From Phycisphaerae bacterium (lineage in GTDB: Bacteria > Planctomycetota > Phycisphaerae > Phycisphaerales > SM1A02): DNA of 64,000 nt. A program made the position numbers and the translations under genes. The DNA lies in contig PBAX01000022.1 in the NCBI GenBank assembly GCA_002716385.1, positions 399,821 to 463,820 of the forward strand, in the 5' to 3' direction. Each line of letters opens with the position of its first letter. The first letter of the stretch is position 1. This document shows, piece by piece, positions 17,176-25,820 of this stretch. Under the pieces are notes generated by a model, which saw only the letters and a program-made list of their open reading frames with translations, was not told the DNA's origin and searched no databases.

Positions 17176-18351
17176 ATGAGCCACTCAGTCATTCTTTCCG
17201 CTCGTCGTACCCCTATTGGCCGTTTCATGGGCGGTTTGAGCCGTGTGGCCTCCCCAGAACTCGGTTCCATGGTCGTCAAGGCCGCTCTGGAAGAGGTTGC
17301 CGGCAGTTCGGATCGGATCGATGAATGCATCATGGGTTGCGTCCTCCAGGCCGGGCTGGGTCAGAATCCGGCACGACAAGCAGGTCTGAAGGCTGGTCTA
17401 CCCGTCTCGCTCAATGCACAGACCATCAACAAGGTGTGTGGTTCCGGACTTCAAAGCGTCATGTTGGCGGATCAGTCCATCCGGGCCGGTGACAACGCCG
17501 TCGTCATGGCGGGTGGATTCGAGAACATGTCCATGTCGCCACATCTGGCCCATGTACGTGCAGGCCTCAAGTTCGGCGATGGCAAGCTCATCGATCACAT
17601 GGCACACGACGGACTCACCTGCGCATTCGAGGAATGGGGCATGGGGTTCGCTGCCGAACACACGGCCGACAAGGTCGGCGTCTCCCGCGAGGACATGGAC
17701 GCCTTCTCGGCGCGTTCACATCAGCGTGCGGCCGAAGCGACTGAAAAGGGCTGGTTCAAGGATGAAATCCTTCCACTCGACGCCAAGTCAATCAAGCAGA
17801 GAGCGGATGTCACCGAGGACGAGGGAATCCGTGGCGATTCAACCGCGGACGGTCTGGGCAAACTCCGTCCGGCGTTCAAGAAGGATGGAACAGTCACGGC
17901 AGGCAATGCCTCGCAGATCAGCGATGGCGCAGCCGCTCTGATCGTCGCCAGTGCTGAAGCAGCCGGTGAAATGGGTGCGGAACCGCTGGCTCGAATCGTT
18001 GGAACACACACACAGGGTGTCGAACCCAAGAACCTCTTCGAGGCACCAGGACTCGGCATCGAGGCACTTCTGGCCAGTCACGGTCTCTCCGCCGGTGATG
18101 TCGATCTCTACGAGATCAACGAGGCGTTCGCCGCTCAGGCCATCGCCAACATCCGACATCTCGGACTCGATGAGGACAAGGTGAACATCTGTGGTGGCGG
18201 CATCGCACTGGGCCATCCGATCGGTGGTTCGGGCGCACGTGTCCTGACGACGCTTCTTCACCAGATGAAGCGTGTGGATGCCAAGCGTGGAATAGCCAGC
18301 CTCTGCCTCGGTGGTGGCAACGCCGTTTCCATGCTGGTTGAACGCGACTGA
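17176..18351 (+). CDS. Acetyl-CoA C-acetyltransferase (thiolase)
   Basis: The 391-residue enzyme makes or cleaves acetoacetyl-CoA or longer 3-ketoacyl-CoA. The nucleophile C88 is in NKVCGSG, the His in GHPIGGSGAR and the second Cys in SLCLGGGNA. GGAGG at 164-168 past 17000 (17164-17168) sits seven bases before the ATG at 17176, so the longer reading from 17140 is rejected. Length is normal for biosynthetic and degradative thiolases alike, so the pathway is open. Confidence 0.95.
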   Translation: MSHSVILSARRTPIGRFMGGLSRVASPELGSMVVKAALEEVAGSSDRIDECIMGCVLQAGLGQNPARQAGLKAGLPVSLNAQTINKVCGSGLQSVMLADQSIRAGDNAVVMAGGFENMSMSPHLAHVRAGLKFGDGKLIDHMAHDGLTCAFEEWGMGFAAEHTADKVGVSREDMDAFSARSHQRAAEATEKGWFKDEILPLDAKSIKQRADVTEDEGIRGDSTADGLGKLRPAFKKDGTVTAGNASQISDGAAALIVASAEAAGEMGAEPLARIVGTHTQGVEPKNLFEAPGLGIEALLASHGLSAGDVDLYEINEAFAAQAIANIRHLGLDEDKVNICGGGIALGHPIGGSGARVLTTLLHQMKRVDAKRGIASLCLGGGNAVSMLVERD

Positions 18352-18414
18352 TTCGAAGTCACGGCCGATCCGACATTCCCGAATGAAATACGTGAAGCGA
18401 TTCTGCGCTTCCGG

Positions 18415-18420
18415 TACCTT
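18415..18420 (+). promoter_or_regulatory. Candidate -10 element of the Nramp-like gene
   Basis: TACCTT ends six bases before the ATG at 18427, with no ribosome binding site in between. A leaderless start is possible. Weak -35 (GTGAAG) at 17 bases. Confidence 0.3.
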
Positions 18421-18426
18421 TTCGTC

Positions 18427-19677
18427 ATGTCGAAGTCCAGTCCGGCGAACCGAAGATCCATACAAGGCCGATTCCTCCAGATGCTCGGTCCAGGTCTTCT
18501 CGTGGCCGCTACCGGTGTCGGTGCCGGTGATCTGGCAACAGCTGGTTTCGCGGGATCGAAACTGGGTCTGATCGTTCTCTGGGCCATCGTGCTTGGCGCT
18601 ATCATGAAGTTCGTCCTGAACGAGGGTTTGGCGAGATGGCAATTGGCCACGGATACGACGCTCATCAAGGGCGTCTCACGCCATCTTGGTCGGTGGGCCA
18701 TGGGTGTGTTCCTCGTCTATCTTCTGGCGTTCAGTTTCTTCGTGGGCGGCGCATTGATCTCAGCCACCGGTGTGGCGACCCATTCACTCATCGGATGGCC
18801 CGGTGATCCCGTTCAGGCGAAACTCCTCTGGGGAGGTCTGGGAAGCCTGTTGGCGATGCTGCTGGTCCTCGTGGGAGGATTCGCCCTGTTCGAACGAGTG
18901 ATGGCGTTCGGCATAGCCGTCATGTTCATCGCGGTCATCGTGACGGCCTGCCTGCTCGGTGCGGATGTATCCGAACTGGCTGGCGGCCTCGTTCCCAGTC
19001 GTCCCGCCGATCATCAGACACTCGACTGGACGATCTCACTGGTCGGTGGAGTAGGCGGAACCGTCACCGTACTCTGCTACGGATACTGGATCAGACAGTC
19101 GGGGCGTTCAGGCATGGGCAGCATGAAGGCATGCCGGATCGATCTTGCCGTCGCGTATGTCGCAACGGCGATGTTCGGCATCGCGATGCTCATCATCGCC
19201 AGTGGAATCGAAGTCGAGGGTCGCGGAACAGCGCTGCTTGTGCAATTGTCTCAACGATTGCATGAAGCACTCGGATCAGGTGGTGCCACCCTGTTTCTGA
19301 TCGGCGCCTGGGCGGCCATCGCCAGCAGTCTGCTTGGCGTCTGGCAATCACTGCCAATGTTGTTCACGGATGCCTGGCGATCATTCGTCGGACAACCACC
19401 ACTTGCGCCGGAGGAACTTCCCCGCACAGGTACCTATCGGGTACTCCTCGTTCTGCTTGCCATCGTTCCGATGTTCCAGGCTGGCTACGGATTCGCTTCC
19501 GTTCAGAAGGCGTACGCGATGTTCGGAGCCTTCTTCCTGCCACTGCTCGCCATCGTCCTGCTGCTGCTCAATCGAAGAAGACTCATCGGATCAGCCGCGA
19601 ACCGTCCCTGGGTCGACGTCGCGTTGATCCTGATCCTTCTGTTCTTCGTCGGGGTCGCCATCGACCGGATCATCTGA
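18427..19677 (+). CDS. Divergent Nramp-family metal transporter
   Basis: The 416-residue protein has about eleven membrane helices and the Nramp opening GPGLLVAATG. In canonical Nramp, helix 1 carries DPGN and helix 6 carries MPH, which bind Mn2+ or Fe2+. Here the helix 1 motif reads GVGAGDLATAG (31-40) and helix 6 reads LCYGYWIRQSG, so both metal ligand sets are changed; only an Asp at 35 remains. It may transport another cation or be regulatory. It converges on the cytosine deaminase-like gene eight bases downstream. Confidence 0.8.
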   Translation: MSKSSPANRRSIQGRFLQMLGPGLLVAATGVGAGDLATAGFAGSKLGLIVLWAIVLGAIMKFVLNEGLARWQLATDTTLIKGVSRHLGRWAMGVFLVYLLAFSFFVGGALISATGVATHSLIGWPGDPVQAKLLWGGLGSLLAMLLVLVGGFALFERVMAFGIAVMFIAVIVTACLLGADVSELAGGLVPSRPADHQTLDWTISLVGGVGGTVTVLCYGYWIRQSGRSGMGSMKACRIDLAVAYVATAMFGIAMLIIASGIEVEGRGTALLVQLSQRLHEALGSGGATLFLIGAWAAIASSLLGVWQSLPMLFTDAWRSFVGQPPLAPEELPRTGTYRVLLVLLAIVPMFQAGYGFASVQKAYAMFGAFFLPLLAIVLLLLNRRRLIGSAANRPWVDVALILILLFFVGVAIDRII

Positions 19678-19685
19678 CGGCTTGA

Positions 19686-20141
19686 TCACTCGCCGATGTC
19701 CTCGGCCCACAGGTCGGGTTTTTCCCTCTGCAGGCGTTCCATCAGGGCGATGCAGCGGTCGCAGTCGGCATGGATTGTTTCTATGCCGGCTTCCTCCAGC
19801 CAATGCTCGGCACCCTGGAAGGTCCGTGATTCCCCGATGATCACACGCGGTATTCGATAGAGCACCGAGGTCCCAGCGCACATGGGGCATGGGCTGAGCG
19901 TGGTAACCAGTGTGAGTTGATCCCAATCACGACGCCTGCCTGCCGAACGAAGACAGGACATCTCTCCATGGGCGGTTGGATCGCCGGATTGAACTCGCTC
20001 GTTGTGACCTCTCGCAACGATCGTGCCGTCGGGATCGACCAGCACCGCGCCGATGGGTATGCCACCCTCATTCCAGGATTTCTCAGCTTGCTCGATGGCT
20101 GCATCAAGCCACGGTCGCCACTCTGGCGTGGTCGGCGTCAC
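19686..20141 (-). CDS. Cytosine deaminase-like zinc enzyme
   Basis: The 151-residue protein has the cytidine deaminase fold with HGE (zinc His and catalytic Glu) and PCPMC (zinc cysteines). The stretches HGEMSCLRSAGR and TTLSPCPMCAG...YRIPRVIIGE resemble fungal-type cytosine deaminase more closely than tRNA adenosine deaminase, so cytosine or a related base is the probable substrate. The start is GTG at 20141, which overlaps the stop of the upstream lipoprotein gene as GTGA. Length is normal. Confidence 0.85.
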   Translation of the reverse strand: MTPTTPEWRPWLDAAIEQAEKSWNEGGIPIGAVLVDPDGTIVARGHNERVQSGDPTAHGEMSCLRSAGRRRDWDQLTLVTTLSPCPMCAGTSVLYRIPRVIIGESRTFQGAEHWLEEAGIETIHADCDRCIALMERLQREKPDLWAEDIGE

Positions 20142-20650
20142 GAGCCGGTTTCAACCGATGCCTGAATCATGTCGGCCTTGGTTCTTTCCAGTTGCTCCTC
20201 GTTGAACCGCCAGCGGTTTGCACCGACGACCCGCCATGGCTGGAAGGCATAGCTTTGAAGTTCAAGTGTGACCAGCTGGTCGCTTCCATAGGTTCGAGGT
20301 ACGGACATGTCGACCATCGCCTTCAATCCGAAGAGCCGTACAGATCGAATCATGATCCCGTTTTCCGTGGTGGTGCTCGTGTTGAGGTTCGACTGCTTGA
20401 GCTGCTCGGCGACCGCCTGATGAGCTTCTTCGTTCATCCCAACTGGAAGCTGGAAGACGATCGGCTTCTGCTGTTCACGGAAATCCTCACGGGCCACACA
20501 CCACTCGATGGCGGTCGCGATGACCTCAGGGACCGGTGCCTTGATGGATTCATCAGCCGTCACCTTGCCCTCCAATGGAGGATAGGAGCCGTAGTTGGCA
20601 CAGCCTGCTGCGAGCAGGGACATGATCATCAAGGTGCTGAAAAGTCGCAT
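20138..20650 (-). CDS. Putative lipoprotein, unknown
   Basis: A 170-residue product with a type II signal peptide (lipobox LAAGC, cysteine 17). The mature part has no motif I recognise. It contains a single Cys after the lipidation site and predicted mixed alpha/beta structure. The stop overlaps the deaminase start, so they are co-translated, although one is periplasmic and the other cytosolic. GGGAGAG lies before the ATG. Confidence 0.75.
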   Translation of the reverse strand: MRLFSTLMIMSLLAAGCANYGSYPPLEGKVTADESIKAPVPEVIATAIEWCVAREDFREQQKPIVFQLPVGMNEEAHQAVAEQLKQSNLNTSTTTENGIMIRSVRLFGLKAMVDMSVPRTYGSDQLVTLELQSYAFQPWRVVGANRWRFNEEQLERTKADMIQASVETGS

Positions 20651-20704
20651 GGAGTCTCTCCCTCTGGGGTGACCACCCCCCTGGCGGTCCCGGAAAGTGT
20701 AACA

Positions 20705-20720
20705 GCAGGCGGCAGCCTGC
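20705..20720. repeat. Inverted repeat upstream of ubiX
   Basis: GCAGGC and GCCTGC flank GGCA, forming a six-pair hairpin in the 97-base divergent spacer. No T-run follows on either strand, so a terminator is unlikely. Confidence 0.35.
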
Positions 20721-20729
20721 CCGCACGTC

Positions 20730-20735
20730 TATACT
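20730..20735 (+). promoter_or_regulatory. Candidate -10 element of ubiX
   Basis: TATACT ends twelve bases before the ATG at 20748. A leader of about five bases would result, with no ribosome binding site. No clear -35. Confidence 0.35.
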
Positions 20736-20747
20736 TGATCACGACTT

Positions 20748-21383
20748 ATGCACCACAAAGTAGTTATTGGTATCACCGGTGCCTCCGGCGCCCCCTATAC
20801 GGTCCGATTCCTCGAGCTGATGGCTCGTCAGGGTGTCGAATTGCACGTCTCCGCCAGCGCCCTGGGGAGGCGTCTCCTCTTCGAGGAGCAGGACATCCGT
20901 CATTTCACGAGCGAGGCCCTGGTCGGCCCAGAGCTGGCCGATCGGGTCATAATCCACTCCGACAAGGACTTCGGAGCCGTCATTTCCTCGGGATCCTTCC
21001 AGCATGACGGCATGGTCATCCTGCCCTGCTCCAGCAACACCCTCAATTCCATTGCCTCGGGAATCACCAGCACGCTGGTCCAGCGTGCTGCCATGGTCTG
21101 TCTCAAGGAACGGCGCAGGCTCCTCGTCGCCTACCGTGAGTCACCCCTGAGCGCCATCGACATCGACAGCATGGCGACCCTGACCCGAGCCGGCGCGACC
21201 ATCATCCCATTGGCGCCTGGTTTCTACATGATGCCCAAGCGTGTCGAGGATCTGATCGATTTCATGGTGGCCAGACTCATGGACCAGCTCGGCTTCGGAC
21301 ACGATCTGAATGTTCGCTGGAAAGGTGAGGTCGACGATGTCACGGCTGGGAATCGTTCGAGCCCTCTCCAAGCGGACGAATGA
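20748..21383 (+). CDS. ubiX: Flavin prenyltransferase UbiX
   Basis: The 211-residue enzyme makes prenylated FMN for UbiD-type decarboxylases. The FMN-binding GITGASGAPY is at 8-17, with SSGSFQHDGMVILPCSSNTLNSIA and ERRRLLVAYRESPLS following in family order. No ubiD is in the window. The last 44 bases overlap the convergent adaptor gene; the overlapped part encodes a polar tail outside the conserved fold. Confidence 0.94.
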   Translation: MHHKVVIGITGASGAPYTVRFLELMARQGVELHVSASALGRRLLFEEQDIRHFTSEALVGPELADRVIIHSDKDFGAVISSGSFQHDGMVILPCSSNTLNSIASGITSTLVQRAAMVCLKERRRLLVAYRESPLSAIDIDSMATLTRAGATIIPLAPGFYMMPKRVEDLIDFMVARLMDQLGFGHDLNVRWKGEVDDVTAGNRSSPLQADE

Positions 21384-22884
21384 CCGTTCCCGCTGGCGGA
21401 TCCACCAGAAGCACCTGATCGCCGACATCGAGACCGCCGACGATTTCCACGAAAAGCTCCGAGTTTCGATCGATCTGGACGAGCTGTTCCACGTACTCGT
21501 CACCGTCGCGTAGATAGACGAAGACGTCGCGTCCACGACGATGGATCGCCTGGATCGGGACGAACAGGACCTCCGTGACCTTGTCGACGAAGATGTCGAC
21601 TTTCGCACGCATGGATGGCTTCAACGGGAGATTGTGGTCCTTGTCGAGCTCGATTTCGACCCGGTAGTCCCGGCGATTCGGATCCCGCCAACCACCGTCC
21701 TCGGCCAGAACGCTCACCCCAAGCACGATCCCGTTGATCAGTACGTCGGGAAAGGCGTCCATCTTGATGAGGGCGTTCTGCCCGCTCTCGATCAGTCCCG
21801 AGAGCGCCTCGTTCACCTTCACATCGGCCGCCATCCGCTCGATGTTCGGAAGAACGATGACCAGTTGGTTCCTGTAGAGCTTGCTACCGACCTGAAGCGC
21901 CTTCTCGTTGTCACCACGGCTTCGGCGATTGATGGTCGATCCGTAGACGACCATGCCGTCGGACGGCGCGAACACCTCGGTCTGGGTCAATTGGAGTTCG
22001 AATTTTTCGAGCCACTCCTGCCTGGAGTCCAGTGTGGCCTTCGCAGCCTTGACATTGTCCTGTGCCGACCGAAGTTCAGCAGCCGTGCGCTTGTCGGTAC
22101 GACCCATCTCGGCAATGGCCTGATTGCTGTCGGATTCCTTCTGGAGCTTCTCCTTGAAGTAGGTGTACTTCTCGTAGATCTCCTTGTTGGTATTGGCCGT
22201 CTTCAGCGCGGACTCCTTGCGAAGGAGATCGATGGCTTCGCTGTCCAGCTCATCCTTCGAGAGAAAATTCTTCTCGAAGAGCGTCTTCGATTTCTCGTGC
22301 TTATCCTTGAGACGGTCGTATTCACGTTCAGCGGTCAACACGGCAAGGTCGAGCTTCTCCCTTTCTCGGAGCACCTCACCCTCTTCCCACGACTTCAAGG
22401 CCAACTCCGCCTGATCGACCTTTACCTGAGCCTTCTGCAGTTCCGATTTCCGATATCCCTCGGAGATCTCGAGACTCGCCTCGCGGTTGCGAAGCGTGTT
22501 CTCGGCATTGACCACGTTGTCCTTGGCGGTCTGGATCTTGTCAAGGATTCCCGCGTTGTCGGTTCTGAACAGAAGGTCGCCCTCGGCCACGTTGATGCCT
22601 TCGTCGACGATCTCGACAAGCGCGTTGTTGTTGCCATCCAGTTCACACCGGACTTCAACCTGCTCGAGGGCGGCCAATTCGCCTGAAGCGGGAATGGTGA
22701 TATCGAAGGAGCCGACTTCGACCACATAGAGATCGGCCTGCTCGACCACGCCGCTGGAAGACCCGGAACCATCACTGGCCAGCCACGCGGCCCCGAGCAT
22801 GATCAGGGCGGCACCCGCGGCCACCAGCACTCCCGTGCTGGTCATACCGCGTCTACGTCTCGAAATGGCATTTGTGGAAATCAT
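21340..22884 (-). CDS. HlyD-type periplasmic adaptor protein
   Basis: The 514-residue protein has an N-terminal membrane anchor (about 12-36), a biotinyl-lipoyl-like half (ASGELAALEQVEVRC), a very long helical hairpin rich in Glu, Lys and Leu (about 110-300), the second lipoyl half (VFAPSDGMVVYG), and beta-barrel and membrane-proximal domains. Such adaptors link an inner-membrane pump to TolC. The ATG at 22884 lies 14 bases after the tolC-like stop; a TTG at 22902 overlapping that stop as TTGA is an alternative. No RND, ABC or MFS pump gene adjoins. Confidence 0.88.
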   Translation of the reverse strand: MISTNAISRRRRGMTSTGVLVAAGAALIMLGAAWLASDGSGSSSGVVEQADLYVVEVGSFDITIPASGELAALEQVEVRCELDGNNNALVEIVDEGINVAEGDLLFRTDNAGILDKIQTAKDNVVNAENTLRNREASLEISEGYRKSELQKAQVKVDQAELALKSWEEGEVLREREKLDLAVLTAEREYDRLKDKHEKSKTLFEKNFLSKDELDSEAIDLLRKESALKTANTNKEIYEKYTYFKEKLQKESDSNQAIAEMGRTDKRTAAELRSAQDNVKAAKATLDSRQEWLEKFELQLTQTEVFAPSDGMVVYGSTINRRSRGDNEKALQVGSKLYRNQLVIVLPNIERMAADVKVNEALSGLIESGQNALIKMDAFPDVLINGIVLGVSVLAEDGGWRDPNRRDYRVEIELDKDHNLPLKPSMRAKVDIFVDKVTEVLFVPIQAIHRRGRDVFVYLRDGDEYVEQLVQIDRNSELFVEIVGGLDVGDQVLLVDPPAGTVIRPLGEGSNDSQP

Positions 22885-22898
22885 GGCTGGAGACCCAT

Positions 22899-24710
22899 TC
22901 AAGCAGGTGGATCTCCATAAGACAAGTCTTCAGTAGGCCTCATTTTCATTCCGGGCAGGGTTTCCATCATTCCATTGGCACGAATTCGCAGCTGACCCGT
23001 GTACAGGAGGTATTCGATGATCGAAACCTGGAGGTTCCGGAAGGCTCGAGCCCGCCCGTTTTCAGCACTCCGAAGACTGTTGATGGCATTCAGCTGGGTG
23101 TTGACGTCGACGTTGTCGGGGTTGAGATTGATCGATTCGATGTTCAGCTGTGCGATCTCAACGCCTCTTTTCTCAAGGTCGAGTGCAAACAGGTTGGCGT
23201 CGATATCCCGGATGGCGGCTCTGATCTGAACGGCCGCCTCATCGATCTCCTGAGACAACTGGATCCGATTCCGCTCCAGAATGACCTGGATCTCTCGAAC
23301 CTTGAGCTTCTCGATTTCACGGTCCAGTGGAATCCCGAGATCGACACCGATGTTGAAGTCAGTGCTGCCTATCTCCGGGACAAAGCTGGTTGAACCATCG
23401 TCGCCAACTTCGGAAGGTATGGCCAATGAACTGCTCACATCCAGATCAGGCAGCAGCTGGTTTCGCGAGTTCCTCAACCGACGTTCGATGTCGACTACCT
23501 GATCCCGCTTGGTCTGTAGGTCGAGCCTGCGAGCGAGCCCGGCCACAAGCGCCTCGTTGTTGGAGACCTGTGGCGGCTCGATGGCGAAGGCCACATGATG
23601 GATCCTGACCTTGTCCTCGAGCGGCCAGTTGATCTTCACCTTGAACTGGTCGACCGCCAGACGGTACGACTCCCATCGCGAGGCCTGCTGGGCCTGTTGC
23701 TGAAGGGCGGAGTTCTCGGCGAGTGCCGCCGCCGTCAACGTCCCGCGACCGGCCTGGTAGAGCGCCCGTTCCTTCTCGGCGAGCTTCTGATAGAGAAGCA
23801 CACTGGTCTCGCCATTGCCGATGGCCTGCCGCTGAACAAGCAGATCCAGATAGTCCCGGACGATCTCGAAGAAGTAACGACGACGGAAATCCTCGAATCT
23901 TCTCGCGGCATACGTGAGATCGCGTTCAGCCTGAATGAGATTCTCCTGTGCTATCGGTCCGGCATCCCGCAACAAGGGGATCTCCGCACCAAGGACGATC
24001 GTTCCCGATGAGATCGAATCGAGCGATCCATCGTTGATCGAATCCTGCAGGGTCTTGGCGAAGGAAGCCAGATACTGGGCAGACACCTCCCCGCCGTAGG
24101 GCAGCCTCTGTGTCACCCGGAATTCATTGACGATGCTCATGGAGGATTCGTAGAGCCCGCTATCCCCATCGGTATCGAAGTCGAAACCGAACGTGTCGAA
24201 GAGTCTGGGGCCCCAGAGGTGCCGTTCCATCAGCAGGCGGAGGCAGGAGATGACATAGTCCTCCTCCTGATACTGGTACTCGCGACCATGCTGGGTCGCC
24301 CAGTCAAGCGCCTGTTCAAGCGTGATGGTCTGTCCTGATTCCGAACCCTCCTCCAGCGCGTCCAGCCGGGCGATCACGTCATCGATCGAGTCGTTCGGAT
24401 CGGATTCATATTCCAGCGAGGTGCCGGTGGGGTTGAAGGTCGGTGGATCGGGCGTGTCCAGCGTTCCATTAGAAAGCTGACTGTTGGCCCAGGCCTGTGG
24501 TGCCGGAACGGCATCCCCATTGGCTCCACCAGTCGAATCATCGAGCAAGGCAGCGACCTTGTCGTCGATCTGGTTGAACGAGGAGTAGCAGCCGGTCAGG
24601 ATGCAGGAGAACCCCACCATGACGGCCAGGCGCCTGCTTGCGTGTAGGGTCTTTCGAATTCGAGGGTGAACGAGTGTCATGACGGCTTGCTCTGACGCCA
24701 TTCTATTCAT
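22899..24710 (-). CDS. TolC-family outer membrane efflux lipoprotein
   Basis: A 603-residue outer membrane factor. The signal peptide ends in lipobox LTGC (cysteine 41). Two homologous halves rich in long heptad helices follow, with the family's QRLPYGGEVSAQ-type strand region, DYLDLLVQRQAI and RNQLLPDLDVSSSL. An Asp/Glu-rich segment of about 110 residues between the lipobox and the first repeat is unusual. It is translated just before the adaptor gene, so the two likely form one tripartite system. Confidence 0.87.
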   Translation of the reverse strand: MNRMASEQAVMTLVHPRIRKTLHASRRLAVMVGFSCILTGCYSSFNQIDDKVAALLDDSTGGANGDAVPAPQAWANSQLSNGTLDTPDPPTFNPTGTSLEYESDPNDSIDDVIARLDALEEGSESGQTITLEQALDWATQHGREYQYQEEDYVISCLRLLMERHLWGPRLFDTFGFDFDTDGDSGLYESSMSIVNEFRVTQRLPYGGEVSAQYLASFAKTLQDSINDGSLDSISSGTIVLGAEIPLLRDAGPIAQENLIQAERDLTYAARRFEDFRRRYFFEIVRDYLDLLVQRQAIGNGETSVLLYQKLAEKERALYQAGRGTLTAAALAENSALQQQAQQASRWESYRLAVDQFKVKINWPLEDKVRIHHVAFAIEPPQVSNNEALVAGLARRLDLQTKRDQVVDIERRLRNSRNQLLPDLDVSSSLAIPSEVGDDGSTSFVPEIGSTDFNIGVDLGIPLDREIEKLKVREIQVILERNRIQLSQEIDEAAVQIRAAIRDIDANLFALDLEKRGVEIAQLNIESINLNPDNVDVNTQLNAINSLRSAENGRARAFRNLQVSIIEYLLYTGQLRIRANGMMETLPGMKMRPTEDLSYGDPPA

Positions 24711-24776
24711 CTTGGCCTCTTTCGGGCGTTCACAAACTGTTGATCAGGCCCTGAATAGGTTGGTAGACCCACTTCT

Positions 24777-24786
24777 GTGCTATATA
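24777..24786 (+). promoter_or_regulatory. Extended -10 promoter of the methyltransferase operon
   Basis: TATATA at 24781-24786 is preceded by TGC (24778-24780), an extended -10 pattern, in the 93-base divergent region next to the tolC-like gene. The -35 is poor. GGAAGGA follows before the ATG at 24804. Confidence 0.4.
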
Positions 24787-24803
24787 CAGGGGGAAGGAAA
24801 ATC

Positions 24804-25820
24804 ATGGCTGAACAGAAGAACACACTATTTGATCGCCCTGGGGGATACGCCATGCCTTCCGGCGCCGCTGGCGTTCATCGCGAGGCGGCCGCCTCGAAGG
24901 TGGAGATGGTTCTTCCCGGGGACAGCGAGTCGGCCTTCGAGGCCTCATCCAATCTTCAGCAACCACTGTACGAGGCGACTGATCCCGACACCCGGGTCTA
25001 TTTGGGCGACTGCCGAGAGGTGCTGGCCAATCTGCCGGATCGTGGCAAGGTCGATCTCGTCTTTGCGGATCCACCATTCAACTGGGATGTTCCATACGAC
25101 GAATGGAAGGACAACATGTCCAGGGCCCAGTACGAACGGTTCACCTACGACTGGCTGGATGCCTGCATCGATGTCCTGTCGCCCACAGGAAGTCTCTGGG
25201 TGAACATCCCGGATGACACGGCCGCCGAAGTGGTCATGCATCTAAAACGACGGGGCATGACGATGATCAACTGGTGTGTCTGGCATTTCCGTTTCGGTCA
25301 ATGCCGCCACTCGTCCTTCATCATGAGCAAGGTCCATGTGCTGTATTTCGCCAAGAACCCAGATGAACGGACCTGGAATCCGGACGAGATTCTTGAACAG
25401 TCCGATCGTGCCAGCGTCTACAAGGACGCCAGAACGATGGCCAAGGACACCAACAAGGGGATGCGTGTACCAATGGATGTCTGGTACGGGTCCTATCTTG
25501 GCCGCATCCAGGGAAACAACAAGGAACGTCGGCATGGACACCACAACCAGATTCCCGAGGCGTATCTGGAACGGGTGATTCGATCGACATCCAATCCCGG
25601 TGATCTGGTGCTCGATCCGTTTCTCGGAAGCGGGACCACGTCTACCGTTGCAAAGGCGTTGGAGCGACGCAGCATCGGTATCGAATTCTCCGAGACCAAC
25701 GCCAAGAGCGCCTGGGAACGAATCAACTCAATCGGAATGATTCGAAAGGGAACGATCGGCGGCTCATCTGCCATCCAATCAAAGCGCGGCAACCGAGGGA
25801 AATCGAAAGCCAGCTCATGA
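24804..25820 (+). CDS. Site-specific DNA methyltransferase, beta class
   Basis: The 338-residue enzyme transfers a methyl group from SAM to adenine N6 or cytosine N4. Motif IV DPPFNW is at 89-94, ahead of motif I-type DPFLGSGTT at 271-279, the order of beta-class enzymes. The ATG at 24804 follows GGAAGGA. There is no restriction endonuclease or specificity gene nearby, so it is an orphan methyltransferase, more likely regulatory or housekeeping than defensive. The stop overlaps the phosphoesterase start (ATGA). The C-terminal 25 residues are rich in Ser, Lys, Arg and Gly. Confidence 0.9.
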   Translation: MAEQKNTLFDRPGGYAMPSGAAGVHREAAASKVEMVLPGDSESAFEASSNLQQPLYEATDPDTRVYLGDCREVLANLPDRGKVDLVFADPPFNWDVPYDEWKDNMSRAQYERFTYDWLDACIDVLSPTGSLWVNIPDDTAAEVVMHLKRRGMTMINWCVWHFRFGQCRHSSFIMSKVHVLYFAKNPDERTWNPDEILEQSDRASVYKDARTMAKDTNKGMRVPMDVWYGSYLGRIQGNNKERRHGHHNQIPEAYLERVIRSTSNPGDLVLDPFLGSGTTSTVAKALERRSIGIEFSETNAKSAWERINSIGMIRKGTIGGSSAIQSKRGNRGKSKASS

